Both the position numbers and the translations under genes were made by a program. Below are positions 8,938 through 16,415 of a stretch of DNA of 16,415 nt, in pieces. Position 1 is the stretch's first letter. Each line of letters starts with the position of its first letter. The notes beneath the pieces were generated by a model. It did no database searches, was not told the origin of the DNA, and saw only the letters and a list, made by a program, of their open reading frames with translations. This DNA is from Rodentolepis nana (taxonomy: Eukaryota; Platyhelminthes; Cestoda; Cyclophyllidea; Hymenolepididae): the NCBI GenBank assembly GCA_900617975.1, contig UZAE01014142.1, forward strand, positions 1 through 16,415. The letters run 5' to 3'.

Positions 8938-9189
8938 ACCGTATACGTCATCAAAGTCCATTCGTACATAGTGCTAGTGGTGGTTGCAAGTTTAAAAGAC
9001 CAAGAGTCACCAGTGAGACGTCCAATAACGGAATTACGCTCTCATAGTGCAAAGACGTTTGATGGGATGGTTCAGTGGAAAGCTCTGGGTAAACCAATAA
9101 AGGAGCTTCAAGAGGAAAAATTTCGTCCTTTGAGCTTTGTTAACTCCCTAATACTGAAACTCTTTACGACTCATATAAATCAATTATGA
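8938..9189 (+). pseudogene. Possible BEL/Pao retrotransposon C-terminal relic
   Basis: An open plus frame from just after the stop at 8935-8937 to TGA-flanked 9189 encodes about 83 residues. The part near 8974-9033 (VVVASLKDQESPVRRPITEL) resembles the ending of BEL/Pao polyproteins, where a VRVVxLKT strand leads to RPITKL. No protease, reverse transcriptase or integrase motif and no long terminal repeat is visible nearby. The G run at 9204-9217 follows. The similarity is from memory of the family pattern and is short, so this is a weak call; the rest of the frame is not recognisable. Confidence 0.3.
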
Positions 9190-9203
9190 TGTCTAGACTC
9201 TCT

Positions 9204-9218
9204 GGGGAGGGGGGGGGN
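9204..9218. repeat. G run with an assembly N
   Basis: GGGGAGGGGGGGGG ends in the only ambiguous base of the window, N at 9218. The run length is uncertain. Confidence 0.8.
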
Positions 9219-10440
9219 ATGTGTTAATGCGTGTGCAGAATAAAAGGAGATTTAAGAGGGTAGAGGTGTGTAGTTGGATGCTAAAAACACACCAAAAGGC
9301 GATAAATGGTTCATCTAAATCGGTTTTTCATCAGAGTTTACTCTGCCTTTGTGACAAATCATTACACAATGGCATTATGAAGATTTATAGGCACTATTAA
9401 GCCAAAAAACCTTTATGTAACAATTCATAATTCCAGGAAGGGTTTCAACGGCACACAGACAGATGGCACATGTTTCGAATGAGAACCAAACCGCGAATCG
9501 AGATTCGAGAAACTTGAAGAAATGGAATACCATGGCACGATTAAAAGTATCGTTGAACATGATGACTTAATTTTTCTTTTCTTGGGGTTATATGAGCACG
9601 TATTTTTGCTATAACGTCTCAAAAGGATTGCTTATAAGACAATGTAGGGTATAGAACAATTACAGTATCAAATTAATCTGTAAAATATCCCTGATTACTT
9701 GAGTTAGCGCTTTAGAAATTTCAAATGGGCTCAACAATTAAATTAAGTAGCGTCACGCTGCAAACAAATAGACTCCTTTGTCCATTTGATCGTTGCCATT
9801 GCAGTTTAACGGAAAATTACGTCTCATGAAACGGGTACTTATTCAGATGAACGGACTTTCGGAAAACCCCTGTAAGTGACAACTTGTCAACCAGAAGCAA
9901 ATTCTTGAAACGTAAACTAAAGTTGGTCGGAACATCGACATGAAGAAATAATAGTTGATTTGAAAGATTTTGGCGGTCAGAGGAAGTAGGGTTCCACTAA
10001 TTCCCCCTTTATTTCACTCTCCCATCTTGAGAAGCAAATTCACTTCCTCTCACTGGGAACCCTCACTTCCGGTGCGATTGGAGTTTCCTCCATAGAAAAA
10101 AGTTGAAAAGCCGTTTACCTTGTCATGGAAAAAAGAATATGCCCATATCCATTTAATTCGCCTAGTTCTTAAAAGAGGATTATAAAGGCGGATTGCATCA
10201 TCTCTCTCTCTCACGACAACACAGATGTGAAGTCAATCAGAAAGCTAGGAATAAAACCTAAAATTTTAAAATAATAACCACTTTTAAACAAAATCAGACA
10301 GTGAATTTAATGGATTGAGGCGCCTTAGTTACCGCGTGTTAATAGTCTACTTCAGCTGGAACCTTTCAAACTCACCCAGTATAGAAACACCTTATTATTT
10401 CCAAGTTTATCATTAAAAGTAGAATGTAGATTAACGGATC
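9219..10440. other. AT-rich intronic DNA, nothing recognised
   Basis: About 1.2 kb of intron. I note only a 13-base palindrome, TGACAACTTGTCA (9877-9889), and a short TC repeat near 10201-10212. The open frames around 9375-9622 on the minus strand have no recognisable content or splice support. Confidence 0.5.
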
Positions 10441-10484
10441 GTGAAGTACGCAATCCGGACACCATCAAATTAAGCAAGCGCACG

Positions 10485-10510
10485 CACACTCGAACATTCT
10501 GGAGGGTGTG
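10485..10510 (+). promoter_or_regulatory. Near-perfect heat-shock-type element in an inverted repeat
   Basis: GAAcaTTCtgGAG at 10492-10504 matches two GAA/TTC units exactly and the third in two of three bases. It shares the nine bases GAACATTCT with 6182-6190. It also sits between inverted CACAC (10485-10489) and GTGTG (10506-10510). No TATA box is near. Confidence 0.3.
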
Positions 10511-10772
10511 GACGTGTGCATTGGGGTTTCTGTGCTAATCAAGCATTAATGTTTATTCAAGTGATATAGTCACTTCCCAATCATGATTGTTGCGATCACA
10601 GAAATTCAATTGTCTGCTTTTTCTACGGCATTGAGGTAGCTTAACTACTTCTCGGGGCCTTTAAATACTAGGAACTTTACTACAGAGATTACTGAGGTTG
10701 CGTCAGAGCTCAACAGTGTGGCAATCCGCTGCAGAATAATCAATCCCCGTTACGTACCCATGCAAGGACCAA

Positions 10773-11096
10773 GGGGTGTGCGATAGACTTACCTCCACGT
10801 GGTGCACCCTGGGCAATATATACTCATATGGCAAAAAAGTCTATTAACTGGAAGTTGACTTCTCACTTCAAACTACCATCACCTCACTCTATGCCATATT
10901 CGACTACTTCCATAGTACTCACCTCACCTTTTTTCTACCTATGTGTTTGTCTCTTACATCTTTGAAACACTCTTCTGTTCCCCCCCTCCCCCCTCTCGAC
11001 TTTATTAAATTTGATGTTCCTTCCCCTCTGTGAAGCCTGAAGTCAACTAAAGGGCTAATGGTAACCATCAAGACGCCTGCCATTTGATATAAATAA
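10773..11096 (+). mobile_element. SINE-like element, copy 5 (full length, reference copy)
   Basis: Best-preserved copy, 324 bp, plus strand, antisense to the host gene in its large intron. It is bounded by a perfect 13-base duplication, ATGCAAGGACCAA, at 10760-10772 and 11097-11109. The landmarks are GGGGTGTGCG at 10773, ATAGACTT (10783-10790) pairing with AAGTCTAT (10837-10844), CACGTG (10796-10801), AGTTGACTTC (10853-10862) pairing with GAAGTCAACT (11039-11048), a pyrimidine body with a C run (10981-10995), and an ATAAATAA tail. The TGGTGCACC segment of the head and TTCAAAC of the body only loosely recall pol III A and B boxes, and their ~70-base spacing is unusual. I therefore call it SINE-like, without a tRNA origin. 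Confidence 0.9.
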
Positions 11097-12101
11097 ATGC
11101 AAGGACCAAATACACTATTATTGCAAGCTGTGCCTTTCATGCAATTAAGGACTATATCATAGGGAGTACAGTTCTTCCTTTGATCTACCCTTTCCTGCCG
11201 TGCCCATTTCAGGGATAGTAAAATGTGGATTGTAAACCTTTATGCTTTAAGTACTCTTAAGTAAAGCATTAAATTTTATTTTTATTCAATTCCCTATTTT
11301 AATTGCCAGATGTAGTATATGCTTAAGCGGATGTTATTGAATATGCGAATGCATAAAATGGCTATATGAAGGAGCCTTTGCAAGCGGACATAATAATAAT
11401 TAGAAAATAAAATATCTTTCCATAAATTTCAAAAAAATATATAACCAACACGAGATTAGGGAAAAGAAAGAAAATCCCTTCTAAAAATGGTCACTTAAAA
11501 TTAAAAAAAGGAAAAATAGCCGTTTACTGAAGAAAAACTGATGTTAAATTACTTAAATTGTAATTTCAGTTTCAATTGAAAAAAAACGAGTTTTAAATTG
11601 AAATAGTAGTAGGTTTTCTTTCCTTATTCATTAAATATCATTTTATATTCTACTTAATTACAACTCGTTTTACTTAGAAGGGAAAATTTAATTAATGAGA
11701 GAGCAAGCTGTATATAACTTGATGATTTGAGAATTCAAATGGCGCAAACAGGCTTAATTCCCAGGGGCTAACATTAAATTAAGTGGTGCGCTTTTCCCAA
11801 TGAATTGTCTCATTCGAAAACAAGGGCCAAGGTGATGAATAGCGTCAACTTCGTTTTCGTTTTATCTCCAACAAAGACATCCATAATTTCCTTTAAATCG
11901 ACATCGTAAACAGCCTTTCAACCAAAGTGCATTGTATTTAACTTAACCCACCAGTCAAAATAAATAGCAAGAATCGTTAAAAATTTAGTCAGCTAACTAG
12001 ATCGGTAACCATGTGCGTACTTTATCCAAGGCGATAAAAAATGTTTCGAACAATGTAGGAAAGGCTTCATAGTAGGAAAAAAACAAGGATTGTCAACTTA
12101 C

Positions 12102-12464
12102 TTCAGGATTTTCGGGTTTGTCAAATTCGTAGAGGGTGAAGTACCAATCGCTATACCGACGTCGATGCTTGAAATGACGAAGTTGAACTTTATACCTCTC
12201 TTTGCGTTCATCAAAGTCAGTTCCTTCAATTGGCATTAATGGTACGGTTATGGATGGTCTCTGATTCTGTTGGTGTTGGTGATTTTGCCGCTTCAGCAAA
12301 CTTTGACGAAGTGGAATTGAAGAGGGCGGAGCGATGTGTGGTAGGGGATAGGCAAGATCGTTCACTTCAGTGTAACTGTGACGCCTTCTGGCTCGTTCCT
12401 CATTGTCTGTTTGAATTTCTTCCAGAGAGGGAAGATACATTGAGTGGCGGTTGAAGACATCTTT
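12102..12464 (-). CDS. Internal exon of unrecognised basic protein (phosphosite-like motifs)
   Basis: Exon of 363 bases, exactly 121 codons, phase 0 at both ends. The acceptor is a pyrimidine-rich TTTTCAG ending at 12465 and the donor is GAA/GTAAGT, close to the perfect consensus. Two Arg-rich motifs fit basophilic kinase sites: RRRHSY (12389-12372) and HRRRYSDW (12167-12144). Between them is a Gln/His/Asn-rich linker (RQNHQHQQNQ, residues 59-68), and before it a Pro-rich segment (residues 40-52). The C-terminal part, YKVQLRHFKHRRRYSDWYF, is compact and aromatic-rich, so it is the part most likely to be conserved. I do not recognise the family. The opposite-strand open frame at 12230-12454 is a shadow. 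Confidence 0.8.
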
Positions 12465-13072
12465 CTGAAAATTATCGAAAGATATCATTTGAAAATCCTA
12501 CTAGCATCATATCGCTTTAATGTTTCCATGGCGTGGTAACCATTTACTATTAGCATTACAACTTAAGACTCAGTGATCTAAAGTGCTATTTTGACACATA
12601 TAATTGACAAGTTCAGGTTAAGTAAAGAACCCATAGATATCCTTTTCTCAGCTAATTATATTGACCTAGAGGGGTGTGCGATAGACTTACCTCCACGTGG
12701 TGCACCCTGGTGGGTGTGCGATAGACTTACCTCCACGTGGTGCACCCTGGGAAACGTATACTCATACGGTAAAAAGTCTATTAACCGGAAGTTTGTGTGC
12801 GATAGACTTACCTCCACGTGGTGCACCCTGGGCAGCGTATTTTCTTACGGCAAAAAAGTCTATCACTCGGCTTTCGAGTATATTCATATGACAAAAGTCT
12901 ATTAACTGGAAGTTGACTTCAAACTACCATGAACCGACTGCTTGTCATATTCGACCACTTCCACAGTACTAATCTTACTTTTTTCTCTACCTTTGTGTCT
13001 GTCTGTCTGTCTCTTTTACATCTGTGAATCGCTCTTCTGTTCCCCACCCCTCGACTTTCTGCTACTTTGATG

Positions 13073-13302
13073 AACCTTCCCACTGTGAAGCCTGAAGTCA
13101 GCTAAATCGAGGAACCTTCCCTCTGTGAAGCCCGAAGTCAGCTATATGGCATTCCCTCTGTGAGGCCCGAAGTCAGCTAAATGGCTAATGTCTTCCCTCT
13201 GTGAAGCCTGAAGTCAGCTAAATGGCAAATGATAGCTATCAAATTCGACTTTCTGCTACTTTGATGAACCTTCCCTCTGTGAATCACGAAGTCAGCTAAA
13301 TG
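13073..13302 (+). repeat. Variant tandem units in copy 6
   Basis: Five diverged copies of a roughly 35-base unit, CCTTCCCTCTGTGAAG plus CCCGAAGTCAGCTAAATGG, begin near 13073, 13113, 13150, 13191 and 13266. The fifth is separated by a repeat of CGACTTTCTGCTACTTTGATG also present at 13049-13073. This suggests nested rather than simple duplication. Confidence 0.75.
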
Positions 13303-13344
13303 GCTAATGATAGCTATCAAAACGCCTACCATTTGAAATAAATA

Positions 13345-13363
13345 AATATATATATATATATTT
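13345..13363. repeat. AT dinucleotide run
   Basis: An AT repeat joins one internal SINE tail (AAATAAATAAAT) to a second GAAATAAATAAAT tail. It probably arose by slippage in the tail. Confidence 0.8.
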
Positions 13364-13503
13364 TGAAATAAATAAATGTTATGGCATTGAGTGACTCAGC
13401 TAAATGGCTAATGATATCTATCAAAACGCCTGCCACCAACTAAATGGCTAATGATAGCTATCAAAACGCCTGCCATTAGAAATAAATAAATATTGACCTA
13501 GAG

Positions 13504-14763
13504 AAGAGACAAAATATATATTTAATGAGTATCATAGCATACCAGAGAAAGGTGTTGGAAGAAAATATTTTTGATTGCAAACCCTAACAATAAACATCAA
13601 GTTTTCAAACAAATACACCTCCGTGACTGCAAAATTTTACTATTTGACCTTGTGAATAGATCGAGTGGGTCAAGCCTAAAGATCCTTAACATAATGACAG
13701 CACCACCACATACTCAAAATTTATGTGCCAAGTAGCCCTAACGATGATTCTAATTAAATGACCCATGAATGCAACAATGCTAGACCACCCATTGTGCTAA
13801 CAAAGGTATAGGAAAACTCCGGGACCTGTAAACATATTGCACGTCATCATCTTACCACCCACCCCCCGCCCCACCCCATTTCACATTCTAGAATTCGCAC
13901 TTTTAGCAAAGTGGGACACCTTTTCCCTCCACCACTACTCAGACACATAACTCATGGGGTACCAGAGCCAATGCACAATAATAAATTCCCATGCGGTTTC
14001 TCACGATTGGGCATTATTAATGGGAGAAAAGATCTAACTGGTCCCTTGAACTATCGAAATGTTTCAGAATAGGACCCCAAATAGAGCAGGCTCCCGACTA
14101 GGAAAGGGTGTTTTCGAAAGTTGAAACATTAATCTTTTTTATGCCCAGGGGGTAAAGATTTAGCGCAGTCAAAATAGGCATTGGTTTTTTATCCTGATCT
14201 CTCAACACTTAAACAAAATGCGAACAATTAAACCAAAGAGAAGACCCACCACCCCTCCCCCTCACCCGATTTCTAAATTGACATTTATAAAATTTTATCT
14301 ACTTCTGACATTCACTAAAATGAATAAGTAGGTAGCTAATCCGCTGATAATGTAAAAATTTTAACATTTTAATAAATGCGCGTTAAGGTTTGTTTTCTGA
14401 ACATGTATTCGGCAAAACATGAAAATGCCGATCGATTCTAAAATACCAGACTAACCCAGATTGCAATCAACAGCGCAATAGAACAATAAGGCTTCTTGGG
14501 GTTTCATTAAAATAATGCGTAGGTAATTCAATTAATCTTATTCGAGTTTAATACCATCATGAGCAAATAGAAGCCTAAAAATTCCATTTTAGCATTATTT
14601 AATGAAGACACCTTCTGCTGTGATCATCAGAACTATGCAACTGGAGATTATGGATGAGTGTTTGCGCCAGAAATCCACGTACTGGTTCATAAAATTTGAA
14701 TTCTGCTAATTTACAGAACCGATTGTTGATACATTTCGCAAAGAAAGAAGTACTTACAAATAT
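13504..14763. other. AT-rich intronic DNA with C-rich patches
   Basis: About 1.26 kb between copies 6 and 7. Single-strand C-rich tracts lie at 13855-13876 and 14246-14264. I see no gene, transposon end or RNA gene. Confidence 0.5.
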
Positions 14764-14776
14764 ATGATTTACTGTT

Positions 14777-15087
14777 GGGGTGTGCGATAGACTTATCTCC
14801 ACGTGGTGCACCCTGGGCAATATATACTCATACGGCAAAAAGTCTATTAACTGGCAGTTGACTTCTGACTTCGAACTACCATCACCCCAGTGTATGTCAT
14901 ATTCGAAAACTTTCACAGTACTCACCTCATCTTTTTTCTACCTTTGTCTTTGAAACACTTCTGTCCCCCCCATCTCTCGACTTTTCTTTTACCTTGATGT
15001 TCCTTCCTCTCTCTGAGGTCTGTAGTCAACTAAAGAGCTAATGATAACCATCAAAACACCCGCCATTTGATATAAATAAGTAAATAA
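14777..15087 (+). mobile_element. SINE-like element, copy 7
   Basis: Plus-strand copy of 311 bp, antisense to the host gene, starting GGGGTGTGCGATAGACTT and ending in a TAAATAAGTAAATAA tail. A diverged duplication, ATGATTTACTGTT (14764-14776) against ATGATTCAGTGCT (15088-15100), matches at 10 of 13 positions and suggests an older insertion. It keeps the head hairpin, CACGTG (14800-14805) and body, but lacks most of the GTCT repeat. It lies 72 bases from the donor of the exon ending at 15159. Confidence 0.85.
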
Positions 15088-15158
15088 ATGATTCAGTGCT
15101 GATTGACATACTAAGGTACTTATAAAATTGGTTTGTTAAAAAATAATCTTAGAGTTAC

Positions 15159-15637
15159 CTCTTCGGTAAATCCCGGCTCCAAATCCTTCCAACTAACGTG
15201 TCGTTTCTTAGGCGACTTTTGGCGTCTTATTGGTTTGGCCAAACCCTTGGTTCGGAGCACATTTTTAATCTCGGTATTACTCACAGCCTTCGATTGTTGG
15301 CAGTTCATATGGCGTTGCTGAAGTGGGGTTGAAGCTCCAAGAGAGATATATGTCACGACTGTTCGAGCGTCTTCTTCCATCTCACTATCTTGAAGTCTTC
15401 TAAACTGGAAGGATGCGGAAGTACCGAGCATGAGTCGACGCAGATGATTCAGAAGACTATAATTTCCCAAATCACTGTTGCTGTTTTTTTCTGCGTCATG
15501 AAGAAGGAGAGGGGTTGAATCATTGAAGGAGAAGTTGGACAAAGTTGAGACATTTGTTGGTGAGAGGGTAGGGGAGTCACTTAAAGATATTGTCTCGGGT
15601 ACCTTGGTGCAAAGGGTCGATAACATCGAGAAGATTT
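15159..15637 (-). CDS. Internal exon of unrecognised protein (Ser/Thr-rich, PP1-docking-like motif)
   Basis: Exon of 479 bases: two bases completing an upstream codon, then 159 codons. The acceptor is excellent (CTGTTTTCTTTGTGATTGTAG) and the donor is GAG/GTAACT. Start phase 1 and end phase 0 fit the next exon. Residues 13-41 are Ser/Thr/Pro-rich with sequons NVS, NFS and NDS, and NYS follows at 58-60. Residues 62-81 are basic (HLRRLMLG, FRRL) and 82-90 acidic. Near the end, KKRHVSW (15209-15189) matches the RVxF-type docking motif for protein phosphatase 1, [KR]-x-V-x-[FW]. Sequons suggest an exposed segment while the docking motif suggests the cytosol, so topology is open. The upstream exon is outside the window. 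I do not recognise the family. Confidence 0.78.
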
Positions 15638-16415
15638 CTACAATCACAAAGAAAACAGCCGAGTCAATATGATCGACTTCAATTATATCATTATAATATT
15701 TATTAAATTATATTGATTCTAAAATTTTTGTCAGAAACAGGGGCCTTTAAACTGCCGAAAGGTAGTTTGACTCTATTGCTAATTACGCCAACAGGCGCTA
15801 ACTCATAGAAATTCGATTCCACAAATACATGGTATGGAAAGAACCAAATTGCAGAGAGGTGACATTATTTTACTTAAATAAAAGTGATATCTCCAGTTGA
15901 TTTTTTGAACAAACTCAACCACTATGGACAATTTAGTTGGCAGAAAGCGTTGAATTAAGAAATTTAATGATTCTTTATTCAATAAAAATTCATTCAAACT
16001 ACAATCACTGCTAGTCGGGTAAGTAAGAATTCATAAGCTAAAGCTTTTATAAGACTCAAAGGTATGATCTTACGATTTTCATTCAAATGAAATGAAGAAA
16101 TCTAATGAAATGTTTCGACGAAGTAACAAAGAAACGCAGACTCAAGAACATACAAATGAAATAAAGAAAACGGGATGTTTTTGAAGGATCACTATTTTCT
16201 ACGAATCATTTCAATTCCTAATTATTTCTATGTTCTGGTAATTGTCTACACTGGTCGGAATCACTGCATTTCAACATGTCAATGATCGATTTTAACCCCC
16301 ACCCCCCCCCTCTCCCAAACCTCAGGCACTAGTTTGAAGACATGTGATGGAAGCGCTCCTTTCTCACGCTTTCTCTTCGTTCTCACTTCTCCTTCTCCCG
16401 ATCTACATTCCCCCC
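15638..16415 (-). other. Upstream intron sequence, no further exon proven
   Basis: The acceptor at 15638 opens in phase 1, so a coding exon must lie further right, beyond the window or unrecognised here. The 780 bases are AT-rich until a C-rich, pyrimidine-biased end (16290-16415). A minus frame at 16415-16330 stays open but lacks a donor in the needed phase, so I do not call it. Confidence 0.5.

Larger units (their letters stand above)
7599..12101 (-). other. Large intron holding transposon relics and a SINE-like copy
   Basis: Intron of about 4.5 kb between a GTAAGT donor at 12101 and a CCCTAG acceptor at 7599, phase 0 on both sides. It contains the possible non-LTR relic (8219-8520), the possible BEL/Pao relic (8938-9189), the G/C hairpin (8799-8854), a second heat-shock-like element (10492-10504) and SINE-like copy 5. 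The stretches 9190-10440 and 11110-12090 are AT-rich and show nothing I can name. Confidence 0.7.
12671..13489 (+). mobile_element. SINE-like element, copy 6 (819-bp composite)
   Basis: Composite plus-strand copy, 819 bp, inside a single perfect 13-base duplication, ATATTGACCTAGA, at 12658-12670 and 13490-13502 (a shared G follows). It starts with three heads: 12671-12710 (40 bases, broken off after CACCCTGG), 12711-12794 and 12795-12867. A fourth partial hairpin follows near 12876-12905. The body is normal to about 13060. Then come about five variants of a unit ending GAAGTCAGCTAAATGG (13073-13302) and about four of GGCTAATGATAGCTATCAAAACGCC, with an AT repeat at 13347-13361. Three internal AAATAAATAAAT tails precede the final one. 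The single duplication means the block is bounded as one insertion, whether it was multiplied before or after insertion. Confidence 0.88.
12465..15158 (-). other. Intron with composite SINE-like copy 6 and copy 7
   Basis: Intron of about 2.7 kb, phase 0, from donor GAG/GTAACT (15158) to acceptor TTTTCAG (12465). Copies 6 and 7 fill about 1.1 kb and both are antisense to the gene. The remaining 13504-14763 is AT-rich with C-rich patches at 13855-13876 and 14246-14264; nothing else is recognised. Confidence 0.7.

Noticed and set aside
10799..10880. Pol III A and B boxes in the SINE-like head
   Set aside because: TGGTGCACC and TTCAAAC match only loosely and lie about 70 bases apart, so a tRNA origin is not supported.
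15803..15997. Minus-strand 64-codon frame as an upstream exon
   Set aside because: No donor in phase 1 and AT-driven residues; does not join the acceptor at 15638.
16330..16415. Open minus frame at the right edge as the next upstream exon
   Set aside because: The only donor-like site (GAG/GTTTGG) is weak and phase 0, while phase 1 is required.

Overview
The window looks like draft-assembly DNA from an animal, probably an invertebrate and perhaps an arthropod. It is AT-rich, with short exons in long introns that have GT-AG borders, several copies of a short retroposon with its own target-site duplications, and decayed scraps that resemble other retrotransposons. There are no operons, ribosome binding sites, tRNAs, rRNAs or CRISPR arrays. 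Homopolymer C/G runs and one N (9218) fit an unfinished assembly. The species cannot be named from the sequence.

One gene is well supported, on the minus strand, with its 5' part beyond the right edge. Four exons (15637-15159, 12464-12102, 7598-7087, 5602-5221) each have a good acceptor and donor, and their intron phases match in series (1/0, 0/0, 0/2, 2/stop). Together they encode the last 577 residues of a protein I do not recognise. It is basic and Ser/Pro-rich, with a PP1-docking-like motif, two Arg-rich phosphosite-like motifs, two spaced CxxC pairs, a basic helix-like stretch near the end, and a hydrophobic C-terminus of the PDZ class II type. Polyadenylation signals lie 128-165 bases after the stop.

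The most striking content is a family of about 310-325 bp SINE-like elements, seven copies. Copies 1-3 (minus) and 4 (plus) lie downstream of the gene. Copies 5, 6 and 7 (plus, antisense to the gene) lie in its introns. Each has a GGGGTGTG head, a central pyrimidine-rich body and a TAAA-repeat tail. Five have clear target-site duplications of 8-14 bp and a sixth a diverged one. The head is bounded by an inverted repeat, and a second inverted repeat joins head and body across about 180 bases. Copies 3 and 6 are composites with multiplied head or tail modules; copy 6 (819 bp) sits inside a single perfect duplication.

Other points are a promoter-like cluster in the last intron (heat-shock-type element, CCAAT, TATA), a second heat-shock-like element near 10492, a possible non-LTR endonuclease relic (8219-8520), a possible BEL/Pao relic (8938-9189) and several G/C-run structures. 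The remaining DNA is AT-rich with nothing I can name.
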